From JANQQC01 sp965262255 (lineage in GTDB: Bacteria > Pseudomonadota > Alphaproteobacteria > Caulobacterales > Hyphomonadaceae): a stretch of DNA of 64,000 nucleotides. This document shows, piece after piece, positions 35,884 through 44,563 of the stretch. The notes beneath the pieces were generated by a model. The model worked only from the letters and a program-made list of their open reading frames with translations. It did not search any database and had not been told where the DNA came from. The DNA is taken from the NCBI GenBank assembly GCA_965262255.1, contig OZ253505.1, positions 3,720,001-3,784,000 on the forward strand. Reading direction: 5' to 3'. Within the stretch, counting starts at the first letter, position 1; every line of letters begins with the position of its first letter. Made by a program: the position numbers and the translations under genes.

Positions 35884-37138
35884 GGTCTCTCGACGTGCTG
35901 TACTCGGCGGAATAGCTGCAATAGGCTTAAATCAGAAATGGCCTTCATTCGCCCAAGCTCGTCCAAAAATTGTCGTTATAGGGGGAGGGTTTGGGGGGTC
36001 TACCTTCAGCAAGCATTTTTCGAGTCTGTTTCCCGCGGCTGACATCACCTTAGTTGATCCGTCTCAGAACTATTTTGCCTGCCCGCTCAGTAATTTGGTG
36101 ATAGCTAATGAACGATCTATGGAACAGCAAGGATTTCGGAGATCGTATGATTCAATTTCAAATATTAACTATGTTCCCAGTTTCGCAAAAAGAATCGATA
36201 CGCAAAACAAATTTGTATTACTTAACGATGACTCCCAAATTACGTATGACAAAGCTGTGGTTGCTCCGGGGATTGAATTCAAGTTCAATGCAATCGCAGG
36301 CTATGAACGCAATAGTTCCGTTTCAATGCCCCATGCTTGGCAAGCCGGAGAACAGACTCGTATTTTGCGAAAAGCTCTCACCAGTATGGATGATGGTGGG
36401 TTAATTGTAATAAGCGTTCCACGTGCTCCCTTCAGGTGTCCTCCTGGACCCTATGAACGTGCAAGTCTTATGGCTTATTTTCTAAAACTTAACAAACCTA
36501 AGTCAAAAATACTGATCCTAGATGCCAATGAACAATTTTCTAAACAACCGCAATTTACCGCCGAATGGTTAAAGTATTACAAAGATACAATCGAATGGAG
36601 AAGTAGCTCGGAGGACGGGACGGTAGTTAGAGTTGATAATCAAGCCTATTCCGTACACACTGACTTTGAAACATTAAAACCAGCAATTGCCAATATAATT
36701 CCGCCCCAACAAGCTGGCAGTATTGCCCAAAGCTCCGGATTGACGGATGCAACCGGCTGGTGTCCAATAGATTCGGTTACATTTGAATCGAAACTTCAAA
36801 AAGACGTTTATGTTATAGGCGACGCTACGATTGCATCCCCGATGCCAAAATCTGCGTACAGTGCGAATATGCAAGCAAAGGTATGCGCGATCAACCTTGC
36901 TCGAAAATATTCAGGTTTAACCGAACAATCTACGATACTCACAAATACTTGTTACTCTTTCATCTCGCCTCAGAAAGCCATTTCTATTGTTGGTGTCTAC
37001 ACCAACAATTATGAATTCAAATCGGTCGCACACTCAGGAGGAGTAAGCCCAATCGTTGCTGAAGACTTTGAACGAGAAGCAGAAGCTCGGCAAGCGAGAT
37101 CTTGGTTTTCTTCAATTACTAATGAAGCATTCGCCTAA
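35876..37138 (+). CDS. fccB: Flavoprotein subunit of sulfide dehydrogenase (flavocytochrome c)
   Basis: About 420 residues from ATG 35876; a longer frame to 35780 lies inside fccA and is not used. A twin-arginine signal is seen (VSRRAVLGGIAAIGL). The FAD-binding motif is KIVVIGGGFGGSTF. Redox cysteines expected for FCSD appear in RCPPGPYERA and TNTCYSFIS; ACPLSNLVI is the flavin-attachment region. A second FAD contact is VYVIGDATIASPMPKSAYSAN. It oxidises sulfide to sulfur in the periplasm and passes electrons to FccA. The soxXYZA genes lie 3 kb on. Confidence 0.88.
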   Translation: MSKVSRRAVLGGIAAIGLNQKWPSFAQARPKIVVIGGGFGGSTFSKHFSSLFPAADITLVDPSQNYFACPLSNLVIANERSMEQQGFRRSYDSISNINYVPSFAKRIDTQNKFVLLNDDSQITYDKAVVAPGIEFKFNAIAGYERNSSVSMPHAWQAGEQTRILRKALTSMDDGGLIVISVPRAPFRCPPGPYERASLMAYFLKLNKPKSKILILDANEQFSKQPQFTAEWLKYYKDTIEWRSSSEDGTVVRVDNQAYSVHTDFETLKPAIANIIPPQQAGSIAQSSGLTDATGWCPIDSVTFESKLQKDVYVIGDATIASPMPKSAYSANMQAKVCAINLARKYSGLTEQSTILTNTCYSFISPQKAISIVGVYTNNYEFKSVAHSGGVSPIVAEDFEREAEARQARSWFSSITNEAFA

Positions 37139-37155
37139 GCAAGATTTTTTACAAT

Positions 37156-40029
37156 TTAGGGGTAAAGAGCACTTATTTTCTTTGCGCTTAAACTCGGTTC
37201 ACGAGCCAATAGTTGACGAACCGAATCAATGTTTGGAATGTTTAGTACTCGACATATGTCTTCATCAATTTTAATTCGAACGGGATCAACGTTTAATTCT
37301 GCGACTGGTTTTAAAGATTCATTGGCTATCGCTTCAAACGTAGATTCTAGTTGCTCCAACTGAACATCAGAGAGTTCTCGCACATCCAAAACTTGCATAG
37401 AAGACCAAGCGGGTTTCCTAATAGATGTCCAAGCCCCCTCGGTTACAACCCTCTGTCCGTATAGCGATAATATGCCAAAAGCTGAGTTAAGCCAAAGAAT
37501 TAAGGCTTTTCTTTCTCGATCGGTAATATCCGCCTCTCTAAACGTCAACCAAGTATTACCTAAGACATTATTTTCGAACGAAGTCGCTATAAGACGATGC
37601 GTGTTCGTTCGAATTTTAGCGACAAATAGCGTTTTTGCTGACTTCGCCCAGATGTGGTCAGCCTGTATGATTTTTCGATTTTTCTTCGGTTCCGTTCGCT
37701 GCATCAAAGTGGAGTTTGGTTTCTGCTTGATAGTTTTAACAATTCTAGAGTCGTGATTCCAAAATCCCGCATAGGGTGACCACTCTTTCGAGGTCAGATC
37801 AACCTCAAACGCATCCATGATATCCCTACTGTTGTGTCCAATTTCACCTAATTCATCTAATCGACAAAGTTTGATATCGCTATTCAAATTAGTACTCGGT
37901 ATCCTAATTTTATGTCGATGAAATAAGCCCCAATGAACGTTTGTTAAATGATTCTGCGCTATTATTGCAGCACTCCAAATATCCTTTCCGACAGGAGTCG
38001 GCATACAGGCAATTTCTCCGATGATCTGATCCTCTAAGCCCCGAATTACTTTTGAATCGTCACGTTGCATGTTTTCATTTTTTATTGCATTAGCCATTCT
38101 CGAGGCACAGTCTAAGGCCTCGTGAATGGTCCTTGGATTCCTCCACAATTTAATAAAATTCGTAGTGTAACTTTTCTCTTCAGGCTTTTTTCCATTCGCT
38201 AAAAGCTTCGCGATAATCAATATCTCAGATAAACTCGTATTTTCTGAAAAATTAAATCGTTCAATATCATGACTTGTAACTACAAGTTCTAAGTGAAAAT
38301 TATTCGCAATTAGTTCTCTAATAGGACCCCAAGCCTCTCCGGTTGCTAAAGCAACGGGAAGGATAAAGGCGATTCTTCCTCCTGTCTTAGTATGACGTTT
38401 CGCTAGTGGCACAAACATCGCACCGAGTCCAGCTGTAGTGTTCACAGATAAAGATTTGGCTTGATCAGATAATGCTGTTTGTAATGTCTTACGTTCTTTT
38501 GGCAACGATCCAAAAAGAAGATTACTTCCTGTACTCCTCACAAAAGGCGGATTCATAACGCATAGATCAAGTTTTGGAACCCAAGCGTTTGAGACATCTG
38601 TACTTGTAACGCTAGATCTTACCGATTCTAACTGCGTATCATCCAGAGCAAACTGCGTCTTTACTTCCTCGGATTCAATAAAGTCTAAGCTACCGAGACG
38701 GGGCTTGTCGTGATCGATCCCGATAGGCATAACAAACAAATTCATGCGGTTAAATGCTACTTCCGGGGCCAGCAAGGCCAAAGTGGAAGCGGTTAGATGA
38801 ACCGCTGTCGGCAGGATGTCATAGCCGTGCATCACATTTTGCATTAAAGTTTGGTGGAGTAACGCCATATCAGCGTCGCCAATGTCATAGCCTCTCTCTG
38901 CTCGTTCTCTAACGTAACGATCAGTGATGGCCTGCGCTCCTGCCATCAGCAAGGTTCCGGTTCCACATGCGAAATCGCCAATCTTAAAATTTGCAATGCT
39001 GTCTGCTTTGGAGAAATCATGATTCCATTCGAGAGCAAAAACTAATTTCAATAACAAGGTCGCCGCAGTCGTAGAAGTATAGTAGGTGCCCAGGTACTTT
39101 GCTTCGTGTAGTAACCAATGGTATATTCGTCCCATCAGATCATGTCGCAACGCCGCTTGGTGTCGACAAATATCTTGCGCTTCGTTTAACAAAGCTTCGA
39201 CCGCAAATGTTGAATCCATTCCGGAGGGTAATTCGTTAAGAACTTTCTCCCCAAGCTGGAAAATTGGCACGTAATCAACGTTCTTCCAAATCCAGTTCCA
39301 ATGCTTTGAAGCAGAGTTTACGATATCATTATCTTTTCTAATTCTCTTCAATGTCTTGACTTGAGTGTTTGAAACTGAAAGTTGTTCCTGAAAAATAAAC
39401 GCGTTCGCTAAAACTAGGGCCGAAACTTTAGTCGCTGACTCTCTTCGTTCTGTTGCTTTTTCTAAGCTCTCTCCAGCCGGAGGGTGGATTCCTAAAATTT
39501 CAGATAGTCGGTCACACGTACCGGTTTGACCAATCCAAAGTTTCGCAATTGTTTCTAACTGTGTCGATAGTTTTTTTGCAGTTCGCTCAACGATATCGTC
39601 CTTTGCTAATGCTTCTTGAGCCCTTCTAATCGCCGCTAGTATATTGGAGGGCGTACCTTCAAACCAAGACTCATTTTCTTCAGCTTCTGAAACTATACGA
39701 AATCTAAGCTTCGCATTTTCTAGTTCCTTGATAACGGTAGATGTCGAAGCCGAACGTAAATTTGAAGAATAAATCACCGCAACCGCTATATGGGCTATTC
39801 CACTGCGAACTCTATTACGCGCATCGGATAGAACGATATCTTCTGCTTTGGCGTGGTCGTCAAACTTTGCTTCTATTACAACCCTTATACCTCGCATTTG
39901 AAGGAGTATGTCTGGACGATGTTTTCCTTTCGCAAGAATTGTCTCGGCCTCAGCCGAAGTCCCATGTTTCGACAGCAACACTGCGAACTGGGTATTGATG
40001 ACTTCTTCTCTATTGCGCTGTGAACTCAT
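37156..40029 (-). CDS. Type IIG-like restriction-modification enzyme (nuclease-methylase fusion)
   Basis: 957 residues. The N-terminus holds a PD-(D/E)xK-like nuclease (HRPDILLQMRGIRVVIEAKF, Asp then ExK). A helical linker follows, then an N6-adenine methylase with SAM motif I DFACGTGTLLMAG and catalytic motif IV MNPPFVRS. The C-terminal part (after about residue 700) should be the target-recognition domain. One polypeptide would cut and methylate, as in type IIG enzymes. It is inserted antisense between fccB and soxX, 18 bp from the fccB stop. No separate specificity subunit is near. Sequence specificity cannot be read. Confidence 0.8.
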   Translation of the reverse strand: MSSQRNREEVINTQFAVLLSKHGTSAEAETILAKGKHRPDILLQMRGIRVVIEAKFDDHAKAEDIVLSDARNRVRSGIAHIAVAVIYSSNLRSASTSTVIKELENAKLRFRIVSEAEENESWFEGTPSNILAAIRRAQEALAKDDIVERTAKKLSTQLETIAKLWIGQTGTCDRLSEILGIHPPAGESLEKATERRESATKVSALVLANAFIFQEQLSVSNTQVKTLKRIRKDNDIVNSASKHWNWIWKNVDYVPIFQLGEKVLNELPSGMDSTFAVEALLNEAQDICRHQAALRHDLMGRIYHWLLHEAKYLGTYYTSTTAATLLLKLVFALEWNHDFSKADSIANFKIGDFACGTGTLLMAGAQAITDRYVRERAERGYDIGDADMALLHQTLMQNVMHGYDILPTAVHLTASTLALLAPEVAFNRMNLFVMPIGIDHDKPRLGSLDFIESEEVKTQFALDDTQLESVRSSVTSTDVSNAWVPKLDLCVMNPPFVRSTGSNLLFGSLPKERKTLQTALSDQAKSLSVNTTAGLGAMFVPLAKRHTKTGGRIAFILPVALATGEAWGPIRELIANNFHLELVVTSHDIERFNFSENTSLSEILIIAKLLANGKKPEEKSYTTNFIKLWRNPRTIHEALDCASRMANAIKNENMQRDDSKVIRGLEDQIIGEIACMPTPVGKDIWSAAIIAQNHLTNVHWGLFHRHKIRIPSTNLNSDIKLCRLDELGEIGHNSRDIMDAFEVDLTSKEWSPYAGFWNHDSRIVKTIKQKPNSTLMQRTEPKKNRKIIQADHIWAKSAKTLFVAKIRTNTHRLIATSFENNVLGNTWLTFREADITDRERKALILWLNSAFGILSLYGQRVVTEGAWTSIRKPAWSSMQVLDVRELSDVQLEQLESTFEAIANESLKPVAELNVDPVRIKIDEDICRVLNIPNIDSVRQLLAREPSLSAKKISALYP

Positions 40030-40220
40030 TGACTTGCAACTTCGAACAGAACTTTTATATCAAATTGATGGAATAACGACTATAATCGCCAAGCGAGTCG
40101 GATTCAAATCAACCGAAAACACGTAGCATCGTCAAAGAAGGATAATACCACAGTTCTATCATCGCCGAGAGGAAAGCATAAAATTCTTCACGTTACCTCA
40201 AACCACACATACCTTTTGTT

Positions 40221-40667
40221 ATGATTCAACAAATCTTAGTTCTTCTTGGAATTTTCGGCCTTCTCACATCGTGTCGCGGTGATTCAGACGACTATCGCTC
40301 TCTAATTATAGGAGATACAATTCCTGTTTCGTTATCAAAAGAGCCAGGTAATGCCAAACACGGTAAACTTGTGTTTGTGTCTCGTGAGAGAGGTCACTGT
40401 ATACTGTGCCACGCCATTAGTGGTTTAGAGGTCGAATTCCAAGGTAATTTAGGCCCTGACTTGTCAAATGTCGGTAACAGATTGACAATTGGACAAATCA
40501 GATTAAGAATTGTCGATATAATGTATTGGAACCCTCGAGCAACTATGCCCTCGTATTATCGAGAACATGACTTGAATCAGGTTGAAAAACAGTTCACAAA
40601 CAAAACGATCCTCACAGCGCAAGAAATCGAAGATTTGGTAGCCTTTCTTGCAGAACAAAAATCCTAA
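40221..40667 (+). CDS. soxX: Sulfur-oxidising cytochrome c subunit SoxX
   Basis: 148-residue lipoprotein-like secreted protein (signal ending LLTSCRG). The haem site is CILCH, followed by QGNLGPDLSNVGNRLT and the SoxX-typical YWNPRATMPSYYR with Met ligand, then TAQEIEDLVAFLAEQ. SoxX pairs with SoxA to attach thiosulfate to the SoxY cysteine. First gene of soxXYZA; spacing to soxY is 2 bp. Confidence 0.92.
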   Translation: MIQQILVLLGIFGLLTSCRGDSDDYRSLIIGDTIPVSLSKEPGNAKHGKLVFVSRERGHCILCHAISGLEVEFQGNLGPDLSNVGNRLTIGQIRLRIVDIMYWNPRATMPSYYREHDLNQVEKQFTNKTILTAQEIEDLVAFLAEQKS

Positions 40668-40669
40668 CT

Positions 40670-41137
40670 ATGTCTAATACGTTAACCTCATTGAGTCGAC
40701 GAACTGTCCTAGCAGGCAGTTGCGGAGCAGTCGTGTGTGGTTTGATCCCAGCGACTGCATTCGATCTTTCAAATTCAATGAAGACTGCTGTCATAAACCA
40801 ATTCGGAAAAATTCCAAAAATTGACAATTCTATAGTGAAATTAACCGTTCCTACAATTAATGAGAACGGTAACTCTGTGCCTGTCACGATTGATGTCGAT
40901 AACCCAATGAACTCGGATGAATTCGTCAAACGAATTTCGCTCTTCTCAGAACGTAACCCGATCCCTGGCATAGTTGACTTTAAACTGAGTCCACATTCTG
41001 GAATCGCACGTGTTTCCACTCGGGTGAGACTTGCAGGATCTCAAACTCTGATGGCAGTAGCAGAATCAAAGGACGGACAAATAGTTGCCGGAACAGCAGA
41101 AACTATCGTAACGCTGGCCGCTTGTATCGTAATGTAG
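40670..41137 (+). CDS. soxY: Sulfur carrier protein SoxY (variant C-terminus)
   Basis: 155 residues with a twin-arginine signal (LSRRTVLAGSCGAVVCG). The core matches SoxY (VDNPMNSDEFVKRISLFSERNPIPGI, STRVRLAGSQTLMAVAESKDG). The substrate-carrying swinging arm normally ends GGCGG; here the end reads TIVTLAACIVM, so the Cys is present but the flanking glycines are replaced. Positioned between soxX and soxZ. Function as sulfur carrier is probable, but the changed arm is unusual. Confidence 0.88.
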   Translation: MSNTLTSLSRRTVLAGSCGAVVCGLIPATAFDLSNSMKTAVINQFGKIPKIDNSIVKLTVPTINENGNSVPVTIDVDNPMNSDEFVKRISLFSERNPIPGIVDFKLSPHSGIARVSTRVRLAGSQTLMAVAESKDGQIVAGTAETIVTLAACIVM

Positions 41138-41147
41138 GTTGTAGACT

Positions 41148-41468
41148 ATGATTAACACTCGAGTATCCGTTCCTAGTAAAGCAGTTAAAGGCGAGATTGT
41201 GGAACTCAAAGCCTTGATTCGACATCCGATGGAGAGCGGACATCGCCGAGATGCTCGAGGAGAAGCCATAGCGAGAGATATAATTGTCAAATTCGAATGC
41301 GAATACGATCGCAAAACCATAATATCGGTTGACGTGCATCCCGGAGTTTCTGCTAATCCTCTCATCACTTTTTATACCGTGGCCAGCAAGTCTGGAGACG
41401 TAAATTTTAAATGGACTGATCAACATGGTCAGGTTTGGACTGACCAAGCATCGATCTCCGTATCATGA
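41148..41468 (+). CDS. soxZ: Sulfur carrier scaffold SoxZ
   Basis: 106 residues, no signal peptide; SoxZ is exported with SoxY. Recognisable family segments are VELKALIRHPMESGHRRDARGE, here cited as its first part ELKALIRHPMESGHRRD, and VHPGVSANPLITFY. Length is typical. It overlaps the soxA start as ATGA. Confidence 0.92.
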   Translation: MINTRVSVPSKAVKGEIVELKALIRHPMESGHRRDARGEAIARDIIVKFECEYDRKTIISVDVHPGVSANPLITFYTVASKSGDVNFKWTDQHGQVWTDQASISVS

Positions 41469-42256
41469 GACTGTGGATCATCGTAGTTCTTCTCATTTCT
41501 GTTCACGCTAGTGAACAGGTAACAAGCAACGCAGAAAGAGTACCTCCCTCAGATTCTCTCAATTCTCTATCCGGTTACGAGTTTCTTCACGACGAAACAA
41601 AAGCACTACAAGATGACGAGTTTGCTAATCCCGGAATGCTATGGGTTGATCGCGGTTTTGAACTTTATTCTTCGGCGAATAGAGGAAAACAGTCCTGTAG
41701 TAGTTGCCATGGAAACGACGGAAAAGACTTCATTGGAATTGCAGATTCCTACCCTAAACTAGATAAAAAAAACGGCGAACTGATTAACATCGAAGGCCGA
41801 ATCAACCTCTGTCGCTCAAGATATCTATCTCAAGCCCCGCTCCAATACGAAGACGATGACTTGCTCGCACTAACCGCGTTTGTCATTTCAAAGTCTCGTG
41901 GAGAAACCATTAATCGTGAATGGGATTCGCGATTGTCCGAGCACTGGGATGCCGGACACGAGTACTTTTACACGCGCCGCGGTCAAATGAACCTTTCGTG
42001 CAGTCAATGTCACGACGAAAATTGGGGCAAAAGAATGCGGGGAGATACAATTAGCCAAGGACACAGCAATGGGTTTCCCACCTATCGATTCGAATGGCAA
42101 ACTCTCGGTTCCTTACACCGTAGATTCAGAGATTGCGACTTAGGCGTACGCGCCGAACCTCATGAAGGCGGAAGTTTAATCTATACTCAACTCGAATTGT
42201 ACCTGCAGACTAGGTCAAACGGGCTAACTATAGAATCTCCTAGCGTACGCAGATAA
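41465..42256 (+). CDS. soxA: Dihaem cytochrome SoxA
   Basis: 263 residues with an N-terminal signal. Two haem sites are seen, CSSCH and CSQCH, so this is the dihaem form. The active-site Cys is in FRDCDLGVRAEP. SoxA with SoxX catalyses oxidative coupling of thiosulfate to SoxY. The downstream gene is antisense, so soxB and soxCD are not in this cluster. Start overlaps soxZ by 4 bp. Confidence 0.93.
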   Translation: MRLWIIVVLLISVHASEQVTSNAERVPPSDSLNSLSGYEFLHDETKALQDDEFANPGMLWVDRGFELYSSANRGKQSCSSCHGNDGKDFIGIADSYPKLDKKNGELINIEGRINLCRSRYLSQAPLQYEDDDLLALTAFVISKSRGETINREWDSRLSEHWDAGHEYFYTRRGQMNLSCSQCHDENWGKRMRGDTISQGHSNGFPTYRFEWQTLGSLHRRFRDCDLGVRAEPHEGGSLIYTQLELYLQTRSNGLTIESPSVRR

Positions 42257-42289
42257 TTATAAATTCTTGATACAAGAGTTTGACGAAAA

Positions 42290-43018
42290 CTAATCAGTTT
42301 TAGTTTCATCAACGGCTTCATCGTCATCTAACTCTTCAGTTAGAGTAGGATTGAGTACGTCTCCAGTCTTGCTTTTGTCTCTTCGTTCTAATCGCCAAGT
42401 CGACCAAGCAATGTAAATCCACCCAGCGTGAAATACTACTCCCGCCAATAACCCAACCCAACCCGGTACCGGTCCTATACTGACGCGTTGCAAGAACTCA
42501 TCCCAAGTATCTGCGTCGACAGGATGTATGGCTATTTTGGCGAAAAACGCGACACCTAGAATAGTAAAAATCCATCCATAATTTCGTCTTAGCCGACGTC
42601 CGATCGCACGTCCCATAGAAATTCTGTGGCTAGGACTATCGTAATCATTTGAAAGGGCCGGTCCTCGATCGAGTGGTATCTTAGCTCCTTCCCCGCGTAA
42701 CATAGGAACATAGAACTCGAGCTCCAACAACCGTGCTCTAAATTTCCAAACATAAAAATATCTGTAGCGTCGAGCTTCCAAAACTAAGAACACAGCGCAC
42801 ATGATTCCTACCAAAACGATAGGAAACGCCGACGCATTTGGACCTGCGAAAGCAACTGATAATCCGATTCCCGTAGAGATCACTGCCCAGTTTGTCGTTT
42901 GGTCTAAACGTTGCCGCCAAGTTGTAGAACGGTACACCTCCGCTCGGTAGAGGTGTGCTATAGCACCGACTTCTTTTGATCCAAAGATTGGCTCGGATGA
43001 TTGCTGTTTGTTTGCCAT
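42290..43018 (-). CDS. DUF2270 membrane protein
   Basis: 242 residues. The conserved DUF2270 opening ALVHLYRxEVxRxTTWRxRLDxTTNWAV is seen here as AHLYRAEVYRSTTWRQRLDQ and TTNWAV, followed by EARRYRYFYVWKFRARLLE. Four hydrophobic helices in two pairs, and an acidic C-terminal tail. Function unknown. Convergent with soxA, 33 bp apart. Confidence 0.8.
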   Translation of the reverse strand: MANKQQSSEPIFGSKEVGAIAHLYRAEVYRSTTWRQRLDQTTNWAVISTGIGLSVAFAGPNASAFPIVLVGIMCAVFLVLEARRYRYFYVWKFRARLLELEFYVPMLRGEGAKIPLDRGPALSNDYDSPSHRISMGRAIGRRLRRNYGWIFTILGVAFFAKIAIHPVDADTWDEFLQRVSIGPVPGWVGLLAGVVFHAGWIYIAWSTWRLERRDKSKTGDVLNPTLTEELDDDEAVDETKTD

Positions 43019-43378
43019 AATTGAGATTTACCTAAACTGAAATTACCTTATCGAATAAAGTATTTTCTCGAACAGACTTCAAAGCAACTCGACTGAACAC
43101 TATTGCCCTGAGATTGAGGTGTGAATTTTATTCAATGTCCGCTGTCCAAATATTCTGCTAAGGCTATTTCATTTTACTAGAGTTTCAAGACTATACCGCA
43201 CCATTCAACCTATACGGTGTATACGCTAATATAATACTATCTTTGCGCTGAATCCAATATGCGACGATTAAAAATTGGAACATTTTACAACTTTGTAGGG
43301 TTGAGATATTCTATATAATTCAAACTCTTGTGGTATATTGCTATGTTCATCGATTCTAACCGCTTGGAGTGAAACTTC
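43019..43378. other. Divergent promoter region between DUF2270 and VWA genes
   Basis: About 360 bp, AT-rich, no ORF. It must carry promoters for both flanking genes. I see no palindromic operator or structured RNA that I would defend. Confidence 0.45.
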
Positions 43379-44560
43379 ATGTTTCTAAATTTCTTCACCG
43401 AACTTAGAAGTGCTAAAGTTCCTGTAACCCTCAAAGAGTATCTTGGTCTCATGGAGGCTATGGATCAGGAGGTAATAGGACGGGATGTAGAAGACTTTTA
43501 TTACTTAGCCCGGACAACTTTGGTTAAAGATGAGCGCAATATTGATAAATTTGACCAAGTGTTTGGACATGTGTTTAAAGGTTTAGATAATGTTGGAGAT
43601 GCCGTCTCGGTCACTGATCTTCCTGAGGAATGGCTTAGAAAAATTTCAGAGAAGTTTCTATCGAAAGAGGAGATGGAACAGATCGAAGCTTTAGGTGGTT
43701 TTGAAAAACTCATGGAAACCTTGAAAGAGAGGCTTCAAGAACAAAAAGAACGCCATGAAGGCGGTAACAAATGGATTGGAACAGGAGGCACGTCGCCTTA
43801 TGGAGCTCACGGATATAATCCCGAGGGTATACGAATCGGTCAAAATGAATCTAGACATCGCCGCGCCGTCAAAGTTTGGGACAAGCGAGAGTTTAAAAAC
43901 TACGACGATAATGTGCAGTTAGGAACAAGAAACATAAAAATTGCTCTAAAACGACTACGCAAATGGGTTCGTCAGGGAGCAGAAGAAGAGCTCGATTTAG
44001 ATAAAACAGTAAGCAACTCTGCTAAGAAAGGATACTTGGATTTAGAGCTTCGCCCTGAACGGAGAAATACGGTCTCGGTTCTTCTACTATTGGATGTCGG
44101 AGGGTCAATGGATCCTTATGTTAAGGTTTGCGAGGAACTATTCTCTGCCGCTCGTTCGGAGATAAAAAATCTTGAATACTATTATTTCCATAACTGCCCC
44201 TATGAAGGTCTATGGAGAGATAATAGACGTAGAAGGACGGATCAAATTGACACTTGGGATGTGCTAAACAAATACCCCAAGGAATACAAAGTGATTCTCG
44301 TCGGCGATGCGACGATGAGTCCGTATGAGATCACCTATTCGGGAGGTTCAGTCGAACATTGGAATGATGAGCCAGGAGGACTTTGGTTGCAGAGATTCGT
44401 TCGAACCTATCCAAATCTGGTTTGGCTAAACCCGGTCAAATCAGGGGCTTGGGATTACACGGGGTCAATTCAATTGATTCGGGAGTTGATTGGTCATCAT
44501 CGCATGTTTGAACTGACGCTGGATGGACTTGACGGGGCGATGAAAGAGTTAGGTCGCTAA
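43379..44560 (+). CDS. VWA domain protein, CoxE-like
   Basis: 393 residues. The N-terminus (FFTELRSAKVPVTLKEYLGL) and a Gly-rich middle are typical of CoxE-like VWA proteins. The VWA metal site appears as LLLDVGGSMDPYVKVCEELF and YYYFHNCPYEGLW. These proteins usually work with a MoxR-type AAA+ ATPase in metalloenzyme maturation or stress; no such ATPase gene is adjacent here. Convergent with the acyl-CoA dehydrogenase, 3 bp apart. Confidence 0.85.
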   Translation: MFLNFFTELRSAKVPVTLKEYLGLMEAMDQEVIGRDVEDFYYLARTTLVKDERNIDKFDQVFGHVFKGLDNVGDAVSVTDLPEEWLRKISEKFLSKEEMEQIEALGGFEKLMETLKERLQEQKERHEGGNKWIGTGGTSPYGAHGYNPEGIRIGQNESRHRRAVKVWDKREFKNYDDNVQLGTRNIKIALKRLRKWVRQGAEEELDLDKTVSNSAKKGYLDLELRPERRNTVSVLLLLDVGGSMDPYVKVCEELFSAARSEIKNLEYYYFHNCPYEGLWRDNRRRRTDQIDTWDVLNKYPKEYKVILVGDATMSPYEITYSGGSVEHWNDEPGGLWLQRFVRTYPNLVWLNPVKSGAWDYTGSIQLIRELIGHHRMFELTLDGLDGAMKELGR

Positions 44561-44563
44561 CGA

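Noticed and set aside
44080..44110. DVGGS as a damaged VWA metal site
   Set aside because: This form is common in CoxE-like VWA proteins.
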